From: Anaerolineae bacterium
Lineage (GTDB): Bacteria > Chloroflexota > Anaerolineae > Promineifilales > Promineifilaceae
DNA: 7,201 nucleotides
Assembly (NCBI GenBank): GCA_028284105.1
Contig: JANQSK010000483.1
Coordinates: 1 to 7,201, forward strand
Direction of reading: 5' to 3'
Below, one piece after another: positions 1-6,457 of this stretch (position 1 is the first letter of the stretch; each line of letters opens with the position of its first letter). The translations under genes were made by a program, and so were the position numbers. The notes under the pieces were generated by a model. It ran no database searches and was not told the origin of the DNA. It worked only from the letters and a program-made list of their open reading frames with translations.

Positions 1-743
1 CTAACGAGATGTTTTTGCTTAACGGCCGTTAATGCCTCATGGTCAATCACCCAATCCCACACGCGCCCTTCCACTGAGTGCAACAAACGTTCAGGCAAAT
101 CATGCTTCAACAATCGGCCTTGATTGATCAGCGCAATACTGCTGGCGGTTGCTTCCACATCTGACACAATGTGCGTGCTCAGGATAATGATCCGATCATG
201 CGCTAGGTCAGCTAACAAATTACGGAAGCGCACCCGTTCACCGGGGTCTAAACCCACCGTAGGCTCATCCACAATGAGTAGTTTCGGGTCGTTTAGAAGC
301 GCTTGGGCAATGCCAACCCGCTGACGCATCCCACCGGAGTATCCTCCGATAGCGCGATAAGCGGCCGCTTCCAAATTAAGCAGATGAAGCAGCTCGGCAA
401 TGCGTGTTTTGGCATATTGAGCTGACACCCCTTTGAGCGCAGCCATATATTGCAAAAACTCCACTGCATTTAAATTAGGATACACACCAAAATCTTGAGG
501 CAAATAGCCAAGCTGATGACGTAAGGGGGTTGGATTTTGACCAATATCTTCGCCATTCCACAAAATACGGCCGTTTGACGGCTTCATCAGCGTCGCAATC
601 ATGTTCATCATGGTGGATTTACCCGCCCCATTTGGACCCAATAGCCCAACAATACCCGGGGTCAATTCAAGTGATACTTTATCTAGACTTAACGGCGCAG
701 AACGGCCGTAACGTTTACTCAAATTTTCAATTGTTAGATTCAT
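1..743 (-). CDS. ABC transporter ATP-binding protein (CcmA/ABC-2 type), 3' end outside window
   Basis: This is the nucleotide-binding subunit of an ABC transporter, which hydrolyses ATP at the inner face of the membrane to drive a partner permease. I translated 247 codons from the ATG at 743-741; the C-terminal end lies beyond the left edge. All hallmark motifs are present in order: Walker A GPNGAGKST (residues 36-44), Q-loop in YLPQDFG (80-86), signature YSGGMRQRVG (135-144), Walker B LLIVDEP (155-161), D-loop GLDP (164-167) and switch His191 in LSTHIVSD. Spacing and motif style match the COG1131 (CcmA-like) group, which usually pairs with an ABC-2 permease encoded next door, so the permease is probably just off the left edge. 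The substrate cannot be read from the sequence. The start is supported by an AAAGGA ribosome site 8 nt upstream. The gene carries three ACGGCCGT palindromes plus one GCGGCCGC. It lies on the same strand as the protease but behind that gene's terminator, so it is probably transcribed separately. Confidence 0.95.
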   Translation of the reverse strand, partial: MNLTIENLSKRYGRSAPLSLDKVSLELTPGIVGLLGPNGAGKSTMMNMIATLMKPSNGRILWNGEDIGQNPTPLRHQLGYLPQDFGVYPNLNAVEFLQYMAALKGVSAQYAKTRIAELLHLLNLEAAAYRAIGGYSGGMRQRVGIAQALLNDPKLLIVDEPTVGLDPGERVRFRNLLADLAHDRIIILSTHIVSDVEATASSIALINQGRLLKHDLPERLLHSVEGRVWDWVIDHEALTAVKQKHLV

Positions 744-751
744 AATCTCTA

Positions 752-757
752 TCCTTT
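752..757 (-). promoter_or_regulatory. Ribosome binding site of the ABC ATPase gene
   Basis: AAAGGA on the minus strand lies 8 nt before the ATG at 743-741. It supports this start, which begins the usual MNLTIENLSK N-terminus of the family. Confidence 0.6.
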
Positions 758-902
758 GTGATTTGATAAGCAAAGTTTAGAGAAATGAATGAAATACCAC
801 ATTGGGCATGAGTCCAGTTCTAGATGGGCTTTTGTCCCATTGAATGATGAAGAGGTGCTTGTCGATGAATTTAGGAAGTAAGAAGTGTGAAGAATGAGAT
901 GC

Positions 903-916
903 AAAACGGCCGTTTT
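903..916. repeat. 14-bp perfect palindrome AAAACGGCCGTTTT
   Basis: This is the longest perfect copy of the ACGGCCGT palindrome family in the window and one of only two intergenic copies. It starts 4 bp beyond the T-tract of the protease terminator, on the side facing the ABC ATPase gene. It could act as a protein-binding or methylation site or simply be another copy of the genome-wide repeat; nothing here decides between these. Confidence 0.85.
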
Positions 917-919
917 GAC

Positions 920-954
920 AAAAAAAAACAACCCTACAAAATGATAGGGTTGTT
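920..954 (-). terminator. Rho-independent terminator of the S8 protease gene
   Basis: On the minus strand a perfect 10-bp stem (945-954 pairing with 927-936) with an 8-nt loop is followed directly by an uninterrupted run of T (928-920). The hairpin begins 32 nt after the protease stop codon. Orientation, T-run and distance fit a terminator for that gene and separate it from the downstream ABC ATPase. The opposite strand shows no T-run after the hairpin, so it works in one direction only. Confidence 0.93.
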
Positions 955-986
955 ATACAAAAACGATTCTTTAAATTTCAATCTCG

Positions 987-3977
987 CTATGGTGCATTAG
1001 AGATGCCCATATACGCATTAGACCAAACGTACCCATCTGACCAGGCGTATCCATCTGACCAGGCATACCCGTCTGACCAGGCGTATCCATCTGACCAAGC
1101 GTACCCGTCTGACCAGGCATATCCATCTGACCAGGCATATCCATCTGACCAGGCGTACCCGTCTGACCAAGCGTACCCATCCATGCCGAGAATATGATAC
1201 GTACCATCTTTGGTTTGATTGGCTAAGCCACCATAATGTTCAACCCCAGCAAGGTCTTTATCGATGTCGAGGCCATTATTGGCACATCCGCTTGCCTCAC
1301 TGTTGACCGCATCATACGCATTAACGAGACCTGCACCCTGCTGGAATATGCTGTAGGCCAGTTGACCTTTGTCATTCACCGCCGGATTTGATGAAGCAAG
1401 CAGGCGACATTTGACATCGTCAGGCGTTAATTCAGGATCGTCCTGGAGCATAAGCGCAATGATACCGCTGGTAACGGCCGTTGCCTGCGACGTCCCAGAC
1501 ATTTCGAAATAATTTCCGCTAGCAAAAAATTGAGGATATTTATGTGCGAGATGGGCGTATTTTGGCAAAATACCCATAATGTGCCCACCAGGTGCCACAA
1601 GGTCCGGCTTTACAAAGCCTTCATAAGTAGGACCCGTTGAGGAAAAAGAAGCGAGGAAATCATCATTTGGATTTAGCGGTGTGTAATTATCGCTAATCGC
1701 TCCGACCGTGATGATGTAAGGAACATTGCCGGGAACCCCAACGGTCATTGGATCTGGACCATTGTTTCCAGCCGCTGCAACTACAACAATCCCAGCTTGC
1801 CATGCCCGCATAACCGCTTGGTTCAACGGATCATCCCAATAGTGTGATTGTGGTCCAGCACTAAATGACAAGTTCAGCACTTTAATATTCAGGGCATCTT
1901 TATTGGCAACCACCCAATCAATCCCCCGTATCACATCCATATATCGCCCCGCACCTGATGCATTAAACGCTTTCACTGAAACAAGATTTGCCTCTGGTGA
2001 TATCCCAACGGTGTCACTTGCCGCATTAAAATTCTGCAACACTTCTGATTTATCAAGCGCTTCACAATAAATTGCAACCATGTGCAATTCACCAAGCCAA
2101 GCCCGATTGCCTGTCAATTCATTGGCTAATGAGAGCTGGAAGCCATCTTGCCAGTTTGAAAAATCACCACCTGTATAATTGGAGCGGATGGGCTGACCAT
2201 TAACAAAAATTCGATCCCACCCTGAGGCACTGTGTGTATAAGTAACCTGTGTTAGTTCAGTAGCCACGGTATGGTTAATGTTATATCGGGAGAAAACGTT
2301 ACTACCGTTACTGCCAGTCTTCGTTGTGCGTAGTCGCATGTGATACGCAGATGAATCCTGACCAAGCGTAAAGTTTCGCTCTGATGTATTTGTTGAAAAA
2401 GTCACAATGCGGGCCGGGCCTCGTTGAGCAAGGTTTTCCGGATTTACCCACGCCTCGACAGTCAATTCGCGACTATCTTGGCAACGATTAGAGAGTCTTT
2501 CTACGTTTTCCGTTGAATAAATAAGCGTCGGTGAGTCGATTGAGAGATGGGAAATACCCCAAGTTACGGCCGTTTCATCCGCAATCGTCAAGTCAATCGG
2601 ATCCTCGTTGCCTGACACATCATGAATAATATTGCCACTCCCTTCCTCAAAATCATAAAGGGCAACTAACCCTTCTTCATGGCGGGGCATACTGACTTGA
2701 GCCGTCTGGGAATTTTGCATGGGTGACTCAATGGCCTGGAAACTTTGTACCACCTCATCTTCTGACAAAGCCTGACAGTAAACAGCGACCATATGATATT
2801 CACCTTTCCAAAAGCGGGAACTGGTTAACTCATTCGTCAAACCAAGCTGGAAGCTATTATCCCAGTTTGAAAAATCGCCGCCGACAGAATCAGTTGCAAT
2901 CAGACGCCCATCTTTATACATGTGGACCAAGCCATCAACATCTCTGGTGACAATTATCTGCATGAGCGATGTTGTTGCTTCCCCAGAGTTAGAAGGGAAA
3001 TTCAAAATCCCGTTAGAATTTGTCTCCGATGTTCGGACTCGAATATCAAAACTGTCCTCTTCTTGTCCAAGGGTAAAGTTACGATTACTTGAATTTTCTG
3101 AAAGCGTCACAATGCGTGCTGGGCCACTTTGTGAACTGTTCTCGGGAGTAATCCAAGCTTCAATCGATAGCTCATTACTGCTCTGACATTCGTTGATGAT
3201 TTTAGTGGCAGATGTAGGGGAATAAATCCGTGTTTGGTGATTTACTTCAAGGGAATCCTCACCCCAAGTAACCGCATCGACATCTTCAATAACGAGGTTA
3301 AGCGGTACCCCAACATTTGAAACATCATAAATAGTGTCACCCTCACCCTCTGTAAAATTATAGAGCGCGACAAGACCATTATCAGGTCGATTAAGAACCT
3401 CACGACTGCCAAGAAGAATGCTCGTTATATGCGCCCCATGCCCATTATCATCTGTAGACACAGGTGTAGAATGCCAACTATCAATTCGATCATTTATGGC
3501 GTCATACTGCGCCAAAACACGTGTTTCTCCGCTGTCGGTCATGTCGGTGAGGTTGCTTGGCCAGTAGCCTGTATCAATAACAGCAATGGTGACATCTTGG
3601 CCTGTAATGCCCTGTTGATGAAGTCGATTCGCACGTGTTAGCTGGACAAAATCATTATGCCCTGCCACATTACCTGTGCTGCTTACAATGAGTTCGGGGT
3701 CAGCTGTCACAGTCAAAATATTGGGATTCTTGCGTAGCCTTTCAGCTTGGTCTTCGGTTAACTGGGCACCTACTGAATCAATGATGCCTAATTCATGGGT
3801 CACAACACCACCTACTTGCTCAACGGCCGTAACGGCCGTTTCTACTGAAACAGATTCCAAAATATAAGCGGAAACATTTTGGGGGTGAGCGGCGCTACTT
3901 CCAGCGAGAACCATTATGAATGAGAGCAAAAAACAGGCAACAAAGCTGTTTTTAAATGCTTGAATTTTATGAATCAT
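987..3977 (-). CDS. Secreted S8 subtilisin-family serine protease with two inserted LamG domains and a DGYAWS repeat tail
   Basis: A 996-residue exported endopeptidase, complete in the window. Order of parts: signal peptide (about 1-30, hydrophobic 11-25, likely cleavage after SSAA); an inhibitor-I9-like prodomain (about 33-100); first part of the peptidase core with catalytic Asp135 (VIDTG) and His180 (NGHGAH); two LamG-like modules (201-415 and 436-652); the rest of the core, resuming at GISPEANLVSVK (658-669), with oxyanion Asn738 (AAAGN) and Ser830 (GTSQA); then a linker and nine hexapeptides (933-986). All catalytic residues are present, so it should be active. The usual GHGTH motif reads GHGAH. 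Cys857 and Cys898 could form a disulfide near the end of the core. The start is fixed by the signal peptide and a GAGGAG ribosome site 5 nt upstream. The LamG modules may bind polysaccharide or protein and direct or restrict the protease. The natural substrate is unknown. Divergent from the adenine deaminase, with no functional link seen. Confidence 0.96.
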   Translation of the reverse strand: MIHKIQAFKNSFVACFLLSFIMVLAGSSAAHPQNVSAYILESVSVETAVTAVEQVGGVVTHELGIIDSVGAQLTEDQAERLRKNPNILTVTADPELIVSSTGNVAGHNDFVQLTRANRLHQQGITGQDVTIAVIDTGYWPSNLTDMTDSGETRVLAQYDAINDRIDSWHSTPVSTDDNGHGAHITSILLGSREVLNRPDNGLVALYNFTEGEGDTIYDVSNVGVPLNLVIEDVDAVTWGEDSLEVNHQTRIYSPTSATKIINECQSSNELSIEAWITPENSSQSGPARIVTLSENSSNRNFTLGQEEDSFDIRVRTSETNSNGILNFPSNSGEATTSLMQIIVTRDVDGLVHMYKDGRLIATDSVGGDFSNWDNSFQLGLTNELTSSRFWKGEYHMVAVYCQALSEDEVVQSFQAIESPMQNSQTAQVSMPRHEEGLVALYDFEEGSGNIIHDVSGNEDPIDLTIADETAVTWGISHLSIDSPTLIYSTENVERLSNRCQDSRELTVEAWVNPENLAQRGPARIVTFSTNTSERNFTLGQDSSAYHMRLRTTKTGSNGSNVFSRYNINHTVATELTQVTYTHSASGWDRIFVNGQPIRSNYTGGDFSNWQDGFQLSLANELTGNRAWLGELHMVAIYCEALDKSEVLQNFNAASDTVGISPEANLVSVKAFNASGAGRYMDVIRGIDWVVANKDALNIKVLNLSFSAGPQSHYWDDPLNQAVMRAWQAGIVVVAAAGNNGPDPMTVGVPGNVPYIITVGAISDNYTPLNPNDDFLASFSSTGPTYEGFVKPDLVAPGGHIMGILPKYAHLAHKYPQFFASGNYFEMSGTSQATAVTSGIIALMLQDDPELTPDDVKCRLLASSNPAVNDKGQLAYSIFQQGAGLVNAYDAVNSEASGCANNGLDIDKDLAGVEHYGGLANQTKDGTYHILGMDGYAWSDGYAWSDGYAWSDGYAWSDGYAWSDGYAWSDGYAWSDGYAWSDGYVWSNAYMGISNAP
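1020..1181 (-). repeat. Nine tandem 18-bp repeats encoding DGYAWS
   Basis: 162 bp made of nine 18-bp units at the 3' end of the protease gene. Eight encode DGYAWS exactly and the last encodes DGYVWS; a degenerate NAYMGIS follows. Between the eight perfect units the DNA differs only at third codon positions (GCC/GCT, TAC/TAT, GGA/GGG, GAT/GAC), while Ser is always TCA. The tail is therefore conserved as protein. Each unit adds one acid and two aromatics, giving an acidic, Tyr/Trp-rich C-terminus. From memory, similar GYxWxD tails occur on S8 proteases of Chloroflexota; their role is not known to me. Because the unit is a multiple of three, copy number can change without a frameshift. Confidence 0.97.
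2022..2672 (-). other. LamG/concanavalin-A-like module 2 of the protease (domain)
   Basis: Residues 436-652 of the protease. It begins GLVALYDFEEGSG and contains LTVEAWVNPE, RGPARIVTFS, RNFTLGQ, FVNGQPI and GGDFSNW, ending in HMVAIYCEALDKSEV. This order is typical of the Laminin_G_3 family, a beta-sandwich that often binds carbohydrate or protein. Cys499 and Cys638 match the two cysteines of module 1 and may form a disulfide. It joins directly to the second part of the peptidase core. Confidence 0.85.
2733..3377 (-). other. LamG/concanavalin-A-like module 1 of the protease (domain)
   Basis: Residues 201-415 of the protease. It begins GLVALYNFTEGEG and contains LSIEAWITPE, SGPARIVTLS, RNFTLGQ, YKDGRLI and GGDFSNW, ending in HMVAVYCQALSEDEV. 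It is clearly homologous to module 2 along its whole length, so one arose by duplication. Cys264 and Cys401 are conserved in both. A short linker of about 20 residues (416-435) separates the two. Confidence 0.85.
3823..3839. repeat. Two tandem copies of ACGGCCGT in the protease prodomain
   Basis: Two 8-bp palindromes one base apart form a 17-bp direct repeat. On the minus strand they are read in frame as TAVTAV (residues 48-53) in the prodomain. This is the only place in the window where copies are adjacent. Confidence 0.9.
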
Positions 3978-3982
3978 TAAGA

Positions 3983-3988
3983 CTCCTC
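3983..3988 (-). promoter_or_regulatory. Ribosome binding site of the protease gene
   Basis: GAGGAG on the minus strand ends 5 nt before the ATG at 3977-3975. Together with the signal peptide that follows, it fixes this start. Confidence 0.85.
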
Positions 3989-4461
3989 TTCGTCATGATA
4001 AGAGTGGCCGCAATGTACAAATAGTGAACAAACAATTACTCAATCAATATTTACGTTAAGCGGCAGTATTATTTTGTGATTGTGAACAATTGGTTTGGAA
4101 TTGGCTCCCCAAACATTAATTGTTTATCGGCGTTATTTGAGTCAAACTTCTTGCTTCTGACTTCTAGGTGAATAAGCCAGTATCAGACTATGAACGCTAT
4201 CTTACGAAAATTGTAACAGACAGTGATTTTGGGGTTGCTTTGGTACTCATTTACTATCAAAACGACTCATTCATTTTCATCAGATTCATCTACCATTAAA
4301 AAATTGCAAAATATGATAGAAATTGGTTTGTGATTCGTAATAAATGTTTGATTCTATCTTCTATTCAGTTTCATAGAGATGAGTTGTGTAGTAGACTGAA
4401 GTAACCTGTTGTGAATTAAAGAATACCATTATCAATCCTCAAAACCGGAACAACGCTTATT

Positions 4462-4467
4462 GGAGGG
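4462..4467 (+). promoter_or_regulatory. Ribosome binding site of the adenine deaminase gene
   Basis: GGAGGG lies 5 nt before the ATG at 4473. This is a strong Shine-Dalgarno match and supports the chosen start. Confidence 0.85.
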
Positions 4468-4472
4468 TCTCA

Positions 4473-6269
4473 ATGACACAAAGACAGCCTTGGCATGAAC
4501 TCGCAAAAGATTTAGTAGATGTGGCTATGGGTCGAAAATCAGCCACCATGGTGATAAAAAACGGCCGTTGGGTTAATGTACACAGTGGCGAAATTATCCT
4601 TAATACTGATATTGCTGTTTATCGATCACGCATTGCCTTTGTGGGTGATGATGCGTCCCATACGATTGGTGATGACACCGAACTGATTGAAGCAAACGGC
4701 CGTTATTTGATTCCTGGGCTTTGTGATGCGCACATGCATGTTGAAAGCGGCATGATTACCGTGACCGAGTTCGCCCGTGCTGTGATTCCGCACGGCACCA
4801 CAAGTATGTTCATTGATCCCCACGAAATTGCGAATGTGTTAGGTCTAGATGGGGTTCGATTGATGCATGATGAAGCGTTGACGCTCCCGATGAATGTTTA
4901 TGTGCAAATGCCTAGCTGTGTGCCTTCCGCCCCTGGTTTGGAAACGCCAGGGGCCAGTATTGGCCCTGAAGAGGTCGCTGAAGCAATGACTTGGCCCGGC
5001 ATTATTGGTCTAGGTGAAATGATGAACTTCCCCGGCGTGTTCATGAATGATGACAAAATGCACGCGGAAATGGCAGAAACAATGAAGGCCAAGAAAACGA
5101 TTGGCGGACATTACGCCTCATTGGATTTAGGACGGCCGTTTCATGGGTATGTGGCAGGTGGACCGGCTGATGATCATGAAGGCACACGCGTAGAAGATGC
5201 CATTGCTCGTGTACGCCAAGGGATGAAAGCGATGCTGCGTTTGGGCTCCGCTTGGCACGATGTGGCCTCTCAAGTGAAGGCGATTACCGAACAGGGATTA
5301 GATAGCCGCAACTTTATTCTTTGCACAGATGATTGCCACTCAGGGACGCTCATCAACGATGGTCATATGAACCGCGTTGTGCGCCATGCGATTGAGCAGG
5401 GGCTTAAGCCCATCACAGCTATCCAAATGGCTACCTTAAACACCGCCGAACATTTTGGCGTTGAGAAGGATGTTGGCAGCATCACGCCCGGTCGCTATGC
5501 GGATATCATCATAAGCAGCGATTTGGTCTCGCTTCCCATAGAAATGGTCATTAGTGGCGGGGCAATATTAGCACAATCAGGTGAAATGGCTGTTGACCTG
5601 CCCCCTTACACCTATCCCGATTCAGCTAAAAACACAATTCGCCTCGGCAAGACGCTTACAAATGAAGATTTTGTAGTGAAGGCCCCGACAGCTGACAAGC
5701 CTGTCAAGGTGCGCGCAATTGGCGTGATCGAAAATCAAGCCCCCACAAAATTGGAAGAGCGTGTTGTGCCGGTGGAAAACGGCCGTATTCAAGCCGACCC
5801 CCGCTTAGACGTGGCCCATATTGCCCTTGTAGAACGCCATCAAGGAACCGGCAATGTGGTAAACGGATTTGTAACAGGTTTTGGATTCAACAAACGATGT
5901 GCTATCGCAACCTCCGTTGCTCATGATAGCCACCATATGATTGTGACAGGGACGAGTCGCAAAAATATGGCACTTGCCGCCAACCGTCTAGGCGAAGTGG
6001 GTGGTGGCATTGTTGTCTTTGAAGATGGCAAAGAGATCGCCCTTGTTGAACTCCCCATTGCTGGCCTCATGTCAGATGAACGAGCAGAAATTGTGGCTCA
6101 AAAAGCAGAGAAGATGGTCAATGCATTTAAAGCAGTTGGCTGTGAGCTGAACAATGCATACATGCAGTTAAGCCTTCTAGCGTTAGTGGTGATTCCTGAG
6201 CTACGCATTTCAGATTTGGGTTTGGTTGATGTAACCAAATTTGAATTTGTGCCGTTGATCGTTGAATGA
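4473..6269 (+). CDS. ade: Adenine deaminase (adenine + water to hypoxanthine + ammonia)
   Basis: A complete 598-residue amidohydrolase-superfamily enzyme of purine salvage, acting in the cytoplasm. Length matches the family (E. coli and B. subtilis enzymes are about 580-590). Motifs in order: VIKNGRWVNV (N-terminal beta-sandwich, 27-36); metal site DAHMHVES (85-92) with His87 and His89; PHGTTS and DPHEIANVLG (106-124); GLGEMM with Glu182, the likely metal bridge; His213 in GGHYAS; DDHEGT (233-238); CTDD (284-287), holding the catalytic-type Asp; then the C-terminal domain with NGFVTGFGFN (464-473), VAHDSHH (482-488), LPIAGLMS (527-534) and VIPELRISDLGLVDVTKFEF (573-592). Known family members are dinuclear Mn/Fe enzymes. 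The middle section (HYASLDLGRPFHGY, CTDDCHSG) differs from the E. coli type, which has GHCPGLGGKELNAY there; I recall similar forms in Rhizobiales, including a crystallised Agrobacterium enzyme, so substrate range could differ. Four ACGGCCGT palindromes lie inside, three of them encoding NGR. No partner gene for purine uptake is adjacent. Confidence 0.95.
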   Translation: MTQRQPWHELAKDLVDVAMGRKSATMVIKNGRWVNVHSGEIILNTDIAVYRSRIAFVGDDASHTIGDDTELIEANGRYLIPGLCDAHMHVESGMITVTEFARAVIPHGTTSMFIDPHEIANVLGLDGVRLMHDEALTLPMNVYVQMPSCVPSAPGLETPGASIGPEEVAEAMTWPGIIGLGEMMNFPGVFMNDDKMHAEMAETMKAKKTIGGHYASLDLGRPFHGYVAGGPADDHEGTRVEDAIARVRQGMKAMLRLGSAWHDVASQVKAITEQGLDSRNFILCTDDCHSGTLINDGHMNRVVRHAIEQGLKPITAIQMATLNTAEHFGVEKDVGSITPGRYADIIISSDLVSLPIEMVISGGAILAQSGEMAVDLPPYTYPDSAKNTIRLGKTLTNEDFVVKAPTADKPVKVRAIGVIENQAPTKLEERVVPVENGRIQADPRLDVAHIALVERHQGTGNVVNGFVTGFGFNKRCAIATSVAHDSHHMIVTGTSRKNMALAANRLGEVGGGIVVFEDGKEIALVELPIAGLMSDERAEIVAQKAEKMVNAFKAVGCELNNAYMQLSLLALVVIPELRISDLGLVDVTKFEFVPLIVE

Positions 6270-6365
6270 AGCAACGAAAATGGGCACCCCAATTGATTTT
6301 GTCCAATCATCCTGACACGCTATCTTCCCGTCTTATTTACAAACAAAAGAGAGCGTAAAGAGCAG

Positions 6366-6424
6366 GTATACAACGCGTGATTAAGACCTCATCACGCTTG
6401 GCACTGGCAAGGATGTTTGTATAC
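6366..6424. repeat. Nested inverted repeats in the lipoprotein upstream region
   Basis: An outer 8-bp inverted repeat, GTATACAA (6366-6373) and TTGTATAC (6417-6424), encloses a perfect inner 7-bp pair, GCGTGAT (6375-6381) and ATCACGC (6391-6397), with a 9-nt loop. No T-run follows on either strand, so it is not a normal intrinsic terminator. It may be a folded leader RNA or paired operators; the function is not known. Confidence 0.6.
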
Positions 6425-6457
6425 TCATCGTAAGAATTTTTCGTGTGCTCAGTTTTT

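Larger units (their letters stand above)
744..926. other. Intergenic region between the protease terminator and the ABC ATPase
   Basis: About 180 bp with no convincing gene. It should hold the promoter of the minus-strand ATPase gene, but I could not find a clear -35/-10 pair. A 60-codon minus-strand reading frame (931-749) runs through it, but it begins inside the T-tract of the terminator, lacks a ribosome site and resembles no protein I know. The only marked sequence feature is the 14-bp palindrome at 903-916. Confidence 0.5.
3978..4472. other. Divergent intergenic region between protease and adenine deaminase
   Basis: 495 bp, visibly AT-rich, lying between two gene starts facing away from each other, so it must hold at least two promoters and their controls. 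I found no convincing -35/-10 pair. TATGAT at 4312-4317 is a fair -10 for the deaminase, but no good -35 stands 16-18 bp before it. Repeats near the protease side: GTGAACAA twice (4024-4031 and 4082-4089), the second inside ATTGTGAACAAT (4079-4090); a 9-bp inverted pair, AAACAATTA at 4030-4038 and TAATTGTTT at 4117-4125; and GTTTGG/CCAAAC (4093-4098/4109-4114). A 43-codon frame from GTG at 4168 to TAA at 4299 has no ribosome site and I do not believe it. It contains none of the ACGGCCGT palindromes. Confidence 0.6.

Noticed and set aside
361..368. GCGGCCGC site counted as a further palindrome copy
   Set aside because: It shares the CGGCCG core but has G/C flanks, so it does not fit the ACGGCCGT family.
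749..931. 60-codon minus-strand frame just upstream of the ABC ATPase
   Set aside because: Begins in the terminator T-tract (MFFFV), has no ribosome site and low-complexity composition without recognisable motifs.
1003..1197. Plus-strand frame reading DQAYPS repeats across the protease tail
   Set aside because: It is the antisense of the DGYAWS repeats; because the unit is 18 bp every frame stays open. No ribosome site or independent start context.
971..1207. Minus-strand second frame with collagen-like GQ repeats
   Set aside because: Overlaps the protease tail in another frame and is explained by the same 18-bp periodicity.
4168..4299. 43-codon plus-strand frame from GTG in the divergent intergenic region, possible gene relic
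   Set aside because: The GTG directly follows an in-frame stop, there is no Shine-Dalgarno site, and the translation resembles no family I know.
6299..6326. Promoter TTGTCC / TATCTT for the lipoprotein gene
   Set aside because: Only four of six bases match in each box and the site is about 240 bp from the start; too weak to list as a feature.
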